In this document: positions 26,930-38,800 of the stretch, piece by piece
Position numbering within the stretch: position 1 is the first letter of the stretch
Layout of the letters: the number at the start of each line of letters is the position of its first letter
Source: Pyropia yezoensis
Taxonomy: Eukaryota; Rhodophyta; Bangiophyceae; Bangiales; Bangiaceae
Length of the DNA stretch: 64,000 nucleotides
Reading direction: 5' to 3'
Assembly: GCA_009829735.1 (NCBI GenBank)
Contig: CM020619.1
Span: 10,840,375 to 10,904,374, forward strand
The notes under the pieces: model-generated
What the model was told of the DNA's origin: nothing
The model's database searches: none
Seen by the model: only the letters and a program-made list of their open reading frames with translations
Made by a program: the position numbers and the translations under genes

Positions 26930-28234
26930 ATGGAGCCTCCTCAGCCGCCCCCACCTCCCGCGCCTCCTCGACAGGGAGGCTCTGGCGACGTATTTTCCAT
27001 GGTTCCATTTCCCCTGCCCCCCGACGTCCTCCGTACGCTCCCCGAGGTGCAGCGGTGGGTCGACACGCCCGCCATTGCCGCCTGGGGTGCCCCTTACGCG
27101 CCAACCCTCACCGCAGCTGGGGGTGTTGCGGCGGGTGGCGGCCGCCTGCCGTCGTCTGCGGTGCCGTCCCTGCGCCACTCGGTCACCGTGGACGCCTGCG
27201 CGTGGCTGAACCGGGGTGGCAAGTCCGCTGCTGCTGGCGCGGACCAGAGCGCCGGTGCCCGCGTGGGCAGCTCCCCCCCTGCTACGGTTGCAGCGTTTGA
27301 TGACGACCTTGGGGTCCCCGTCTCTGTCAAGTCCATGATGTACGTCCCTGCGACGTCCCCCGACGGTTCCACCGTCTTGGGTGTCACCGTCGCGGACGAG
27401 GTGGTGGCCTGTTCAAAGGGCATCGGTCGCAGCGGCTCGGTCGGCTCGCTTGGCCGCTGGGTGCTTTCCCCCAGCGAGGGGGTGCTCACGTATGCGTTTG
27501 GGACGGAGGATGGCCGCCATGTCCTCTTTGGCATGATTCGCCAAGGGCAGGCCGAAACAAACTGCGTCATGTCCGTCCTGCGGCGGCCGACCATTCCGGG
27601 GGGCGTCCCTTTCCTGGTCAGCCGCTTGTCCACCCTGTCCCAACGGGTGGACGGGGTGGTCAGCTCACCCGCGGGCTTGGCCGACGGCGCGGTCGGTGGC
27701 GCCGCCGACGGCGACGCGTCGGCGTCGGTCCTGTCGGCGGCACGTCGGTTTTTCTCCCGCACCGTTGGCACGTTTGGCGAGGCGGCGGTTCCGGCCTTCT
27801 CTGACGCCTCGCTCGCGTCGGTGGCTGGGCAGGCGGCGGCCGCCGGTGCGGTGGGTTCCGTCACGTCCACCATTGCGCGAATGGAGATAGCGTCGTCCTC
27901 GGTGGTGGTGCGGTTGCGAGCGGCCGCGCTGGCTTCCGCCGGTGTCCACCCAGGGGGGCTTCGCCTTAGCCGCCCAGACGTGTTTAGGGGAGTGGGGGGG
28001 GCGCCGTCAGCGGCAATGCGCCCGTCGACCCCCCGTCGGTCGCGGATTGAGCTGGCCACCGTCCCTGACGAGGTCACCCGCGCCCGCATCGTCCGTAACC
28101 GCGAGGCCGCCCGTCGCTCCAACGCCAAGCGCCGGGCGCGCACCCAAGAGGCCCGGCAAGTGGCGGCGGTGGCGGCAGCGGCCGTCGAGGCATTACAAGG
28201 GGGATTGGCGGAGGGCGGGGGGGCGCTACCATGA
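26930..28234 (+). CDS. Unknown protein with bZIP-like basic region and no zipper (family member 1)
   Basis: 434 residues from MEPPQPPPPPAPP; a start at M24 is possible and the frame is open further upstream. No named domain covers residues 25-350, but they align throughout with the protein at 52255-54009: LPEVQRWVDTPAIAAWGAPY (37-56), LRHSVTVDACAW, VKSMMYVP, DGSTVLGVTV (145-154), LGRWVLSPSEG, VLRRPTIPGGVPFLVSRLS, RRFFSRTVGTFG, ARMEIASSSVVVRLRAAALA and GVHPGGLRLSRPD. At 387-404 is a bZIP-type basic region, RIVRNREAARRSNAKRRAR; compared with GCN4 and plant bZIPs the N, AA and S contacts are kept but the next, near-invariant Arg is Asn (N398). Only about 30 Ala-rich residues follow, with no leucine heptads. 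DNA binding is therefore uncertain. The piece around KSMMYVP..DGSTVLGV faintly recalls a GAF domain, which is speculation. Confidence 0.8.
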   Translation: MEPPQPPPPPAPPRQGGSGDVFSMVPFPLPPDVLRTLPEVQRWVDTPAIAAWGAPYAPTLTAAGGVAAGGGRLPSSAVPSLRHSVTVDACAWLNRGGKSAAAGADQSAGARVGSSPPATVAAFDDDLGVPVSVKSMMYVPATSPDGSTVLGVTVADEVVACSKGIGRSGSVGSLGRWVLSPSEGVLTYAFGTEDGRHVLFGMIRQGQAETNCVMSVLRRPTIPGGVPFLVSRLSTLSQRVDGVVSSPAGLADGAVGGAADGDASASVLSAARRFFSRTVGTFGEAAVPAFSDASLASVAGQAAAAGAVGSVTSTIARMEIASSSVVVRLRAAALASAGVHPGGLRLSRPDVFRGVGGAPSAAMRPSTPRRSRIELATVPDEVTRARIVRNREAARRSNAKRRARTQEARQVAAVAAAAVEALQGGLAEGGGALP

Positions 28235-31200
28235 CATGGCACGAAATGGGGGCAAGCGGCCAGCCCTTCTGCGAGCAAGGCGCAGGAGAGTGCATAATAT
28301 ACGAGTGACGCGTCGCATGCGGGTACAGTCTGGATCTTTCTACGCATCATCGAAGCTATTTTCGAAGCTATTTACTGATCGGGCTGCAGCGCTCGTTGTC
28401 CACACTTCATGGCACTGAGATTGAGTCCCAGAAGAATAGTTCATACAGTCCTTCGAAGCTTCGTTTCGGCCCCAGGATCATCCCAGATAAATATTTAGAT
28501 ATTATGTTACTAAGCAATTTTGAACATATATTCGGCTAGAATAATTTGAAAATATCTGACAGTTCGATAGAAACCTAGGGCACGGCTGTTGTCCAATAGA
28601 TCATGGATAGAACAAAGTAGATTTTGAATCCCAGATATATTACTTGAATGATTCATGTGTGACAAATCGTTTTAAATTAACCCATTGTTTTGTTTTTTGC
28701 TGAACTTGGCCTTACCTCGCCGCGCCGCGACGCCGTGGAGCGCGCCCCTCACGTCGTCGCCCAGACACTGCGCTCTTCACCTGCTCGCACCTAGCACTCT
28801 GGTTGTTGACGTCTTGCCGCCCAGGGCGGTGCTGAAGGCGGCGATGGGTCGCCTGCTGCCCTCGGCGTGGCGGCAAAGGCGGTAGAGCGAGTGGCCGTAG
28901 CAGTCTCGGCGCTGATGTTCTTCAGCGCCGCACCGACCCCCCCCGTACTTGGCGTGTGATAGCATCAGAGTGGAAGGGTCGGCGGCCAGGGTGGCGGCAA
29001 GGAAGGTTGCGGTGTCCCGGACAGCAGTGGTGGCACAAGTTGCAGCGTCCGCGTGCGCGACGGACCATCGCGCAGCGACAGTCCTGCTGTGGCACCTCCT
29101 CGGCGTGGCAGGGGCTACTAATTGTATTGCAATCTGGACAAGGGGAGAAGAGGGCGCGGGGCAGGAGGGCTCACCTATCATTTAGTTGAAGACACATTAA
29201 AAAATCGGGAAAGCGCTCCCTGATTCATCTGGTTAGTTGAATTACTTCAATGCATGGATTTTTTATTGGTGCCATCCATGCATTCATTGTCCCAATCGTC
29301 CGCAGCACCGGCACCAAAGAAGTCCTGGTTGCTCTCGCTCATGTCAACGCCGTCGATCAGTTCATGTGCACGAACATGAGCGTGGCCACCTTGTCATGAA
29401 ACAACCTACCGCTGATGAGGAGGAAGTATAATTCTGTGTTCAGAAGGACCTCTCGACGTCACAGGATAATTGGCTGGGCGAGGAACCCGCGGGTCGGTGT
29501 GCGTGGTCGAGGGTCGGTGATAGGTGCTACTAATGTACTCAACTTGTTTTGGGCGTCCTTCAGTACCTAGCTGATGGACATACTTGTGATGGTTGGATAC
29601 ATGGCAGTAAAAAGAAAATCCAGAAAGGTACTGCTTGGATCTGTAGATTGAACGAAAAGGAGAGCACAAGTTGTTACGCTTTTGCGATCCATGAGATATT
29701 GTGCCATCACTGCGACTGTTTGAGATACAATCGCGATTTAAAAGTGGACCTTGGCAAAGTGACACGACAGCAGAGGTGTGACTTAAATCTTTTCCCCCGC
29801 AGTTAAAATCAACCCCTGATTTTAAATCCTATAGGGCGATTTTAACGATTTAAATCATCGTATCTTGATTTTTATTGCAAGAAGGTGATTTTTATTGCCT
29901 GCAGTACGTCGTCACTCGACTAGCACGACTCCAGAGCTCGCCTGATCATTGACGTTCCTCTCTACGTGGACATCAACATCGGACACAAGGCTTCTTACGT
30001 ACGATACGACGAGCACTCGCTGGCGGGCCGCCCACGTCTTTACGACGGCAGCTCAGGGGCTAAAGGCCCGCCAGCTGGGATAGGGCCCTTGGGAGGCGAG
30101 TTATCCCTCATGGCAGTTTGTGTCAGGACGAACAGAGGGGGATGGTGGTTCGTGGCAGTACACCAAAGCACAAGCGCGGTGGTCCAAAGCAAGGGGGCTG
30201 GGTGTATCACACGCACTCTGAGCGAGCATTTGCACCCCAAACGACAGGCCGAAGAACGCGGGGGGAGAGGTGCAACGGTCACGATCCCGCAGGCAGGGTA
30301 GGGCATGTACCGTGGGGGAGCGCGCAAACCCGTGGAGAACAGAGAAGGTTGCTCGTAGATCCGGGTGGACACGAAGCGCCTTGCCGTCGCCTAAGGGTGC
30401 TCATGCGTACACGTGCGAGTGCCGGCCGTGTCCCCGACGCCTCTCGTCAGAGCCAAGTGCACGAGGCAGGTCCCCGCCACGAGTTCTAATCGCGCGCCGT
30501 GCCACAGTCATGGCAATTATATACTCACTGACCTGAAAGAATGTGGGAACTACTGCATTTCCGGGTATATGTAGGGCATGTGACTTATATTAGAACGCCC
30601 TCGATTATAATTATTTAAACAAAATGAAGGTGATTTAAATCACATTGAAATCACCGTGCATCTCTGCGCGAGAGCGTCTGTGGCGGCTTACGATAGAATC
30701 CTAAATAAATATGACTCTAAACACTTTCAAGTTAGACCCATCATTGGACTCGAGACAGAAGTCTTTTCCAGTGGTACATGCCTCGTGTCTGGAATGCGAG
30801 GCCCCAGGAAGTTTCGTAAGAAATCTAAAATGACAGATTCTTCGGCGACTTTCGGAGTCGCGCTGTGGTGGTGGGTGCGGGCCGATTTCTCGGGATGACC
30901 CTGGATCACCAAGAGTTACTTCAGCGTTTATCTCAGCTTGACCCTGCTCGATGACTATGCATGTTCTATCGTGATGCGCCACATCTTTTTGTCTGTGCTG
31001 AGCACTACCCGCCACAACAATATGACAGGGTTACTTGTCCGTCTGACACCAGTTGTTCAAATTCGCATACGAGAAAAGGCTGCAGAGCTGCTTTCTTCTC
31101 GGAAAAAAACTAAGCTGACTCAGGAGCTCCTCAGGAGCTCAGATGTGTTGTCCGTTTTTGCAGGCGATGGCTGCTTCCTTAGAAAGAAAAGGTAGCCTCC

Positions 31201-32633
31201 TTTGGGGGGGGGCACGGGTTGTTCAGAACTCGCTTTTCAAGAAATTTAATCCAACCCGATCGATCACCACGGGTGCTTCACTCCTGGATCGACCACAGTT
31301 CACGACTCTGCGCAAAAGGTGGTCAGGGTCGTGCGGTCAGGCCACCTCTCAAGGGGCCTAAATCCCACGACACAGTACAAACCACAGTACCCGCATGCAT
31401 TACCAACTCCGCCCCTGGGGCGCATTCGCTGCGGTGGTACTGCATGGAATGCACGTCTCGCTGGAGCCTTGGCGACCCTGGTGTACAAAGCCGAGCCTAG
31501 CACCTTCGCTGATCATTGTACAATATTGACGAGTTCGAGAATCTGGGGGGGACGGCCCACTTCGTGGGGGGACCGGGGGGGACACCTCCTGAGACGCAAT
31601 CCTGCGGGGTCGCGGTCCCCCCTGGCCGAATGAGCGTAGATTATCAAAGCTCAGATATAGAAATGGAGTCGCCGAATGTGGGTGGATGGTTGACCGACGC
31701 ACTACCACTTGAATACGTGGCCTCCTTCTGGACGCTCGTCGGCCGACTTTTGATTCCGATCCAGCAGCTTTTGAGGTCTCCGCCGCGCAACTGGCATCGC
31801 AGTCTTGTCATTGGTGGATGAGACTTTGCAGCAACTCCGTCATTGTGGTTTGAATTGCGGGTGAGTTGCCCGCCTGCTTCTCTCGGTAAACAAAGTACAT
31901 GAGCTGGTCGTGGCCTGCAGCATGTATTATGAAAGTGCAAGCTGGAGGAGTCGCGCCTCGACTCTTCACTACCCGAGGTTGTTCAGCTCTCCCCATTGTG
32001 CTGGTCAGTGCTCTCTTGTCGCCGCCCTCTTCTCGGGTCAGCAAGCACCTGCCTCGCCCAGCCGTCCCTCGCCCCTCAAGCGACAGAGCCTGGGTCCTTC
32101 GCACTTGGCCATGTTGATCCTCGCTCGCCTTCACCCTGCCTGGGAGGCCCTTATCTCTTCGACCTCTTCTTGCGCAGAAGGGGGAACGACCGCCGCGCTG
32201 GCTTGTTGTGCTCGTGGTGTCAGAGAGGGAGCGACAGCGACGGGGGAGGTGAAGCCGGCTGATGGTGGTCGCGGGAGGGAAGCGGGCACACCAGCCCGCA
32301 GCGGGTTTTTGTGCGGGAGAGGCAGGCTCGAGAATCTTGTGTGCTGCGTGTGGCCCACCTTCTCTGCCAGCCCCCCCTGTGGCCACGAGGGGGCATATTG
32401 GTTTTCTAGTGCGAGACGGATATGGGGATCACGCTCGGAGTTTTGGAGCCGTTCCTCGCTCATTCTGAACTTTATCCGTTCAAAGAAGAACGCACTGAGA
32501 GTAGTCAAGGGAAACCAAGAGAGACATGGATGAGCGCCATTGAGATTAACGTGGCACCTAGTTTCCTTGGCTTTAATGAAGATGGTCTCGGTGCGCCAGT
32601 TGTTGTTTTGCCCCAATCGACTCTCCGCATTCC
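28235..32633. other. Less GC-rich, repeat-like stretch without recognisable genes
   Basis: Base composition falls well below that of the coding blocks. Short AT-rich strings such as GATTTAAATCA and GATTTTAA recur near 29800-29890 and 30600-30660, as expected for remains of transposon ends. A Cys/His-rich minus-strand frame lies at about 28930-29140 (see findings). The other open frames lack motifs. No tRNA or rRNA was seen. Confidence 0.5.
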
Positions 32634-32867
32634 CTAGTGCGCGTGAATGCCGTCAACCATTTGATATGGAAGAGTGCGCGTGCGGCCATTGATGGTGAAG
32701 GGCTTGTTGCGGGGCGGCCAGTCCCCCGCAGTGATATCCTGGTAGAGCGGCGACTGCTGCATCACGTTGAGGTCATTCATGATTCCGGAGCAGTCGGAAA
32801 ACATGTGCCAGATATCCAGGTCCTCATCTCAAAAGGTCTCCATGACAACTGCCGGACGCCCCATGCG
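32634..32867 (-). pseudogene. PIF/Harbinger transposase, downstream fragment
   Basis: On the minus strand the frame reads MGRPAVVMETF, an in-frame stop, then DEDLDIWHMFSDCSGIMNDL, NVMQQSPLYQDI, PFTINGRTRTLPYQMVDGI and HAH, then a stop at 32634-32636. The order IWHxFxxxxGxxNDxNVxxxSPL, xxxINGxxYxxxYxxADGI is the middle of plant-type PIF/Harbinger transposases (Pfam Plant_tran group). It continues the coding sense of the fragment at 42245-42680; the two were one gene before the LTR retrotransposon inserted between them at ATGCG. Confidence 0.8.
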
Positions 32868-33336
32868 TGTGGCAAAAACCACAAGCACACACGGCACCCA
32901 AGTTGGGGCGGTGTGCTAGGGCTGCCTCCCGTGTCGGGGGAACCGGAAGAAGTGCAAGTCGCACACACTCTGTCCCTGTTGTGGGGCAAACCCCCCACGG
33001 ACAAACAAGAGGATGGTGTGTGGTCCAACAGTTTCTTGGTCGGGACGGGGACGCAGGGCCAAGCCCCGCTGTCCCTCCCCTTATCCCCCCAGGGTCCACT
33101 CAGAATCTCGCCACTCAGAATCTCCCACCCCAGCACCTGCCCACCGGGCCACACGAAAATTCAAGACGATAAATGCAGAAAACCCTCAAATCCAAGTTGG
33201 ATTTACTACTAAGCTAACTATCCCAAACTTAGGGAATATGGACCCAAATGCAGGGGGAGGAACGGATCAGGCTAGTGGCCTGCCGCCCCTTGCATGGCAC
33301 GTGTTGCCCCCCTACTTGGGGGTCAATACTGCCACA
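32868..33336 (-). repeat. 3' LTR of the Ty3/gypsy element
   Basis: 469 bp, about 99% identical to 41776-42244. Ends are TGTGGC/GCCACA. It contains CCCAAGTTGGGG and TCCAAGTTGGA palindromic motifs that recur through the element. Confidence 0.95.
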
Positions 33337-33349
33337 CTCCCCTCTCCTC
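33337..33349 (-). other. Polypurine tract of the Ty3/gypsy element
   Basis: Read on the minus strand, GAGGAGAGGGGAG abuts the 3' LTR start (TGTGGC), the position where plus-strand DNA synthesis is primed in LTR retrotransposons. Confidence 0.8.
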
Positions 33350-33674
33350 AGTTCCGACCGACCCGGTCGGCCCTGTGAGGGGGTGCGTAAACGCACGTCT
33401 CGGCGTTGGGGGCGCGACTTGCTGTCCCCCATCGAGTACGTAACACGGATGTGGAGGCGGTCACGTTGACCGCCCCTCTCCTCAAGCTTGCCCACTCGGC
33501 AGCTTGCTCTCCTCAGTTCACACTTCACCATCACCACCACCTCCCCTTCACCTTCCACTGGGCCGCCCCACGCTGGGGAGGCCACCCGTATACCCACGAT
33601 CCGAGTCCCCCTCAACTCGAGGCGGGTCTCGTGCTGCGATAGCCAGAGCGTCTCTCCCCAACTTGGGGAGAGCC

Positions 33675-35618
33675 ATGGCGACTCCGGGAGTGGAGACGGA
33701 CTCTCTTGACGAGCGCATGGAGGACACCTCCTACGGGGCAGCACCCGCCGGGACTTCCGGCGGGGGCTCCGCGATCGCTCCGGGGGACGGGACTCCCGCG
33801 TCACCCGGCTTTGGGTTGACGGCGGGGTCTCCCCGGGAGGCGGGACAAGTTGTCCCGCGTGAGGCCTTGGGGCGGTGGTTTTACCCCGCTTGGCCTCTCT
33901 ATGAGGAGGGGCTGACTGTTCTTCGCTGTGGCCGACTTGGCGCAGCGATGGGCCGGGTATGGGACCGCCTACGGGAGAAGTATCCCCGTAGGGTCGGGTT
34001 CCCTGCCGGCTTCAGGACGGACCAGTTTGCCTTCCTGGACGATGAGGAGGTTGAGGACGTTCAGCGTGCCAAGGCCATGGTGGACCGCGGGGGAACTATC
34101 CCGGGTCCCGGCGACTTGCCGACCTTCACGTGGGACGCTGTGGCAACTCGCCCACCGTACCTCCACGAGGCCGATCCGCACACTCATCACTTTGATGTGC
34201 GGATGGAGAAAGACTTCCGGCGAGGTCCCTACTTGGTGACCTCGGCTCAACTTGAGTTTCCTCAACAGTCTGCTGCCAGTAAGGAGCAGTACTATCCGAA
34301 GAAGCCCGAGTGGTGGCCTCAAGTTGAGGTCCCCTACGGGTTCCCGGCGTTGTTGCCACGGTTGCTTGACCACTTCGGCTCCCTCACGTTGACGGCTGCC
34401 CCTGATCACCTGGTGTGGGCCATGTTGGCCACCCAGTGGCTCCTCGAGGTCATGTCGACCTGGGTGTCCTGTGTTCAGCGGCGGGGGATGCTCTGGCATC
34501 TCCCCCTCCGGCTCCTCCAAGGTTTGGAACAGCTCACCCCTCAGCTAGTTGCTGAGGGGTGCTCATCAGGACAACTCACTCTACTTGAGGAGATGCTCCG
34601 GCTCCATAAGTTTATCGAGTGGGAGAGCATTGAGCACAAGTTGCGCCGCCCCACTCGTGGGCCCAAGGACGATGGCGCACTTCGCCAGTTCGTGTGGGTC
34701 GCTCGTGAACTTCACGACGGCCGTGTGGTCCTACGAGAGGGATTGGGCATCGGGGACTACCCGTATGCCCCGGGGGTGGATCGCCACACTGCGCCACCCC
34801 CGGACAAGCCCATAGTTATGGCCGTGCCGTCCTATGATGACCAAATGACTCAACCCACTGCGGGTGCCCCAAGTCGGGGTCGCAGTTACACCCGGGTACC
34901 GCCACCTCGGCGGGCCCCTCCGCTTCCTCCTGTTCCTTTCCAACCTCACGGGAACATCCCGATCAGCGTGGCCGTGGAGTCTTCCACCCCGGTGTCCCCC
35001 AACTTGGGGGCCACCCTCCTGACGGTATACCCCAAGTTGGTGTTGCCGCCCACGCCTCTAACCTCAGAGATGATGATCACCACGTTGGTGCGCACCATTT
35101 CCTGGTTGGCCGCGTCGACCGCAACCCTACAGAGTTCCGAGACTCCTCAACTTGAGGAGCGCGTTCGTACTGCAGTGGCGACCGCGAGTTGCGAGTCGGT
35201 GGCGGAGTTTATGACAGCCGAGTTGGCTCGCATTGGGGCTATTATGCCCCAGCCAGCCCCACTTGGGCGTGGCAAACGTCGCGCGAGCCGGGCATACTCG
35301 CCTCCTCGCCGTCGTCGCCGACACTCGCGGCGCTCTCCTTCCGTATCGGAAGACGAGTTGTCTTATTCCGTTTCGGAGTCCTCTACCCCGTCGGAGACGG
35401 AGTCTGTCCAGCGTCTGCGTCACAAACTTGCGCGCAAGACCAGGCAGAAGAGTGGCCACGGTCGGCGCCACTTGCGCGACCGTGAGGGACGCGACGGTTC
35501 CGACTTGGAGCCGCCGCCCCCTCCAACAAGTGGAGACCGTTATCGGCGTGGGTCTCGCCGCTCGCCTCCACGTGAGGGCGAGGGCCGTGGAGTGGGAGAG
35601 TCTAGCATGCGTGCCTAG
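33675..35618 (+). CDS. Antisense accessory ORF of the retrotransposon, with RS-rich tail
   Basis: 647 residues, on the strand opposite to gag and pol, between the end of pol and the 3' LTR. The ATG at 33675 (GCCATGG) was chosen; the frame is open to 33504. Residues 1-60 are Ser/Gly/Thr-rich. A folded-looking part (about 65-340) includes GRWFYPAWPLYEEGL, MGRVWDRLREKYPRR, HHFDVRMEKDFRRGPYLVTS and LLDHFGSLTLTAAPDHLVWA. The C-terminus is basic and Ser/Arg-rich (YSPPRRRRRHSRRSPSVSED), like SR-type RNA-binding or nuclear proteins. It matches no retroviral protein I know. Extra antisense ORFs at this same place occur in some plant Ty3/gypsy elements such as Grande. It may act as a regulator or nuclear factor, or be a captured gene; this is inference. 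Confidence 0.7.
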   Translation: MATPGVETDSLDERMEDTSYGAAPAGTSGGGSAIAPGDGTPASPGFGLTAGSPREAGQVVPREALGRWFYPAWPLYEEGLTVLRCGRLGAAMGRVWDRLREKYPRRVGFPAGFRTDQFAFLDDEEVEDVQRAKAMVDRGGTIPGPGDLPTFTWDAVATRPPYLHEADPHTHHFDVRMEKDFRRGPYLVTSAQLEFPQQSAASKEQYYPKKPEWWPQVEVPYGFPALLPRLLDHFGSLTLTAAPDHLVWAMLATQWLLEVMSTWVSCVQRRGMLWHLPLRLLQGLEQLTPQLVAEGCSSGQLTLLEEMLRLHKFIEWESIEHKLRRPTRGPKDDGALRQFVWVARELHDGRVVLREGLGIGDYPYAPGVDRHTAPPPDKPIVMAVPSYDDQMTQPTAGAPSRGRSYTRVPPPRRAPPLPPVPFQPHGNIPISVAVESSTPVSPNLGATLLTVYPKLVLPPTPLTSEMMITTLVRTISWLAASTATLQSSETPQLEERVRTAVATASCESVAEFMTAELARIGAIMPQPAPLGRGKRRASRAYSPPRRRRRHSRRSPSVSEDELSYSVSESSTPSETESVQRLRHKLARKTRQKSGHGRRHLRDREGRDGSDLEPPPPPTSGDRYRRGSRRSPPREGEGRGVGESSMRA

Positions 35619-35816
35619 TTGGCAGCTGCCTTTGTTGTGAGAGTGTGAGGGTTAGGGCTGTAGTTAAAAGCCACTCTGCGTACCACTTCGACTTGAAGCA
35701 CTCTCTTGGCACTGTTACTCGGCCTTCCCTCACGTTGAGGGAGGGCTGTTAGGGTCTATCTCATTCCGGGCACAGTACGCCCGGACCTTCTCAGCGGGAA
35801 GGTCCTCCACATACTC

Positions 35817-38800
35817 CTACGTATCATCCTTGGCTTTGTAGCCAAACCAACGCACCCTCAACATGAGGCGGTCATTGTCTTCATCCCATCCGTGGTCGAT
35901 GAACTTATCGAACACGTACTCCTGTGGGCCCTGTTTGGCCGCAGGCAGTGAGGGGAGGCGCCACGATTCCAACGCACGCGCCCAAGCTGGGTCTCCTGCA
36001 GGCGGTGGTGCAACTTTCACCACGTCCTGTCCGTTCACTGTGCGGACCCCATCGTCACTTTCGATGGTGAAGCGCCGCCCATCAGTACGAAGGACCTGGT
36101 ACGGTCCCTTCGTCTGGAATACCAGCTTACCCCCAGTTGGGTTGTGCGAGTGTACCAGCACCCAGTCACCCTGCTCGGGGACATGTTTAGCATTGCGCAC
36201 CTTTTTGTCAAAGGTACGCTTGTAGCGCTTTTGTGCTTTGTCCATCTCAGCCCTGACTTTAGGGATGAGGTTTTCAAGCCTAGCGGCGAACTCCGCCTTA
36301 CTCTCAGTAGGAGTAGGCGTACTGCCACCATCCTCCCTAGTTGGGAGCGACCGCCGCACGGCAATAGACCGCACGCGACGGGGGGTCACAAAAGCGAGGG
36401 GTACTTCCCCTGTAGATGAGTGAACCTGCGAATTGTAGGCAGTAGTAAGGATAGAAATGTATTGGTCCCACGTCTTTACGTGCTCACTCACATAGTGGCG
36501 TAGCTGCCTAACAATAGTTTTGTTGAAGCGCTCCACCTGCCCATTAGTTTGTGGGTGGTAGGGGGTGGCATAGTTTGCCTTAACCCCCAGCATATCCAGC
36601 ACTCCCTGAAACAGTACAGACGCAAATTGCGGTCCATTGTCCGATAGTGTACTATCTGGGATGCCATACGCGGCAACCCAGTGATCTAGGAAGGCTGACA
36701 CGACCGACATGGCCGTGATCTCTGCCAGTGGGATCGCTCGCGTAAGTTTCGTGAAGCGGTCACAGATGACCAGGAGGTACTGGTTGCCCTCCTCGGTCAC
36801 GGGCAGTGGCCCAAGGATGTCCATCGCCAACGCGGCGAAGGGCTCCTTGGCCGGGAACAATAGCATAGCCGTACTAGGCCGCCGTTCCATCAGACGATTC
36901 TGTGCACAACTTGTGCAGGCAGCCACCCAACTGTAGATGTCCACCACCATGGACGGCCAGTAGTACCTGGTCCTCAGGGTCTGGTACAGTTTACTAGACT
37001 CCAGGTGTCCACCCGTGGGAGCGTTGTGCTCCCTCTCAAGGATACTGTCCTTGAGGGATGCGGGGACGACAAGTTGTTCGGTCCCCTGGAATACCCCCCT
37101 CCTCATGAGGAGGCCATCGTCTCCCAGAAAGAAGCGCGTCTCAACCACCGTATCCAGTATATCCCTCTGCGACTTGCAGAAGGGATCCTCGGCCTGGGCC
37201 TTCACCACCTCGTCCAGGGACAGGGGCAAGTACTTCTTGTTCCCTGGCGCCTCGGGGTTCAACGCCTGACCCGAGCGCGTGACTACCCCCCCGATGGGGA
37301 TGTCCTCATCGACTGGGTTAGTGTCCAGCCCCTCGGTAGGTACCCGAGAGAGGCCGTCGGCAAGGGCATGTTGCCTGCCAGGTCGGTACTCAATGTCAAA
37401 GTTGAAGGGTGCCAGTCGCACCCTCCACCGGTTGAGACGAGTGTTCGTACAGTCCGTCTTAAAGATGAACTGCAACGCGCGGTGGTCACAGCGGATGAGG
37501 AACTTCTCACCCTCCAGGTAGTGACGAAGTGACGTCACCGCCCACACCACTGCGAGTCCTTCCAACTCGGTGACTCCGTAGTTCTTCTCGGCCGAGTTCA
37601 GCCCCTTACTAAAGTATCCCACCGGCAAGTACTCCTTGTCCGGCTGCTGCTGAAGCAACACACAACCAAGTTGGTCGTAGCTAGCGTCCACATCCAGGAT
37701 GTAGTGGCCTTCCAACCTGGTAATAGCCAAGATGTGGGGCTTCAGCAGAAGGTCCCGAAGAGTCTCAAGGGATTCCTGCTCCACCCGACTTGGGGGAGGC
37801 AGGTTCTTCGGTAGCGTTGAGCTCACTAGCTCATTCAACGGCTTCGCCACCTTGGCGAAGCCCTTGGTGAAACGTCGGTACACGTTACACATCCCGAGGA
37901 AGCTTCTCATCTGGGTCTGGGTCCGGGGGTACTGAGCCTTACGAATGGCCCTCAAGTTCTTCTCGTTAACACTGAGACGCCCCGGATGGACAACATGTCC
38001 CAAGTACTCCACCTCTTGAGTAAAGAGGTGGCACTTACTCGCCTTCAGTGACACACCGGCGTCAGCAAGTAGCTTGAACACCTGGCCAAGATGGCCAATG
38101 TGTTCCTCCGGACTTCGGGAGAACACAATGATATCGTCTAGGTACACAAGACAGATCTGCCACCGTACTCCGGCCAGAATCATGTCCATAGCGCGCTGGA
38201 AAGTTGCCGGCGCGTTACACAGACCAAACGGTAGGCGCTTGCACTGGTAGGTACCACAGTGACAGGTAAAGGTAGTTTTATGCCTGTCCTCCGGGGCAAT
38301 GGGAATTTGCCAGTACCCCGCGTTACAGTCCAGGGTAGAGAACACGTTTGCCTCCCCCAGAGAGTCCAGACAGTCATCCATCCTAGGTAGGGGATAACTG
38401 TCCTTCACCGTGCTCTCGTTGAGCTTACGGTAGTCGATACAAAACCGGGGGGTCCCATCAACTTTGGGGACGATAACCACTGGACTCGCCCACTCGGCGT
38501 TGCTGGCCTCGATCACATCGAGGGCCTCCATGCGAGCAACTTGCTCCTTAACGAGGGCCCTTGAACGAGGTCCTCCCCTATACGGTTGTTGGCGTATAGG
38601 GGGTGCACCGGGCTTCAACTCGATCCGGTGTTGGGTGGCTCTCATGAGTCCCAATTGACCATCCCACAGCTTGTGATATTGGTCCAAGAGGCGTTCAACT
38701 TGAACCCTCAACCTGGGGGGGACACCCTCCATGTTCACATGGGGTCGAGGAGAGGCGGCCGACTTGGTTTGATGCTTCTCCTTTCCGGACTTCGGGTCGC

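Noticed and set aside
31808-32616. Minus-strand frames beside the Harbinger fragment
   Set aside because: They follow the transposase remnant but show none of its later motifs, so no extension of the gene was called.
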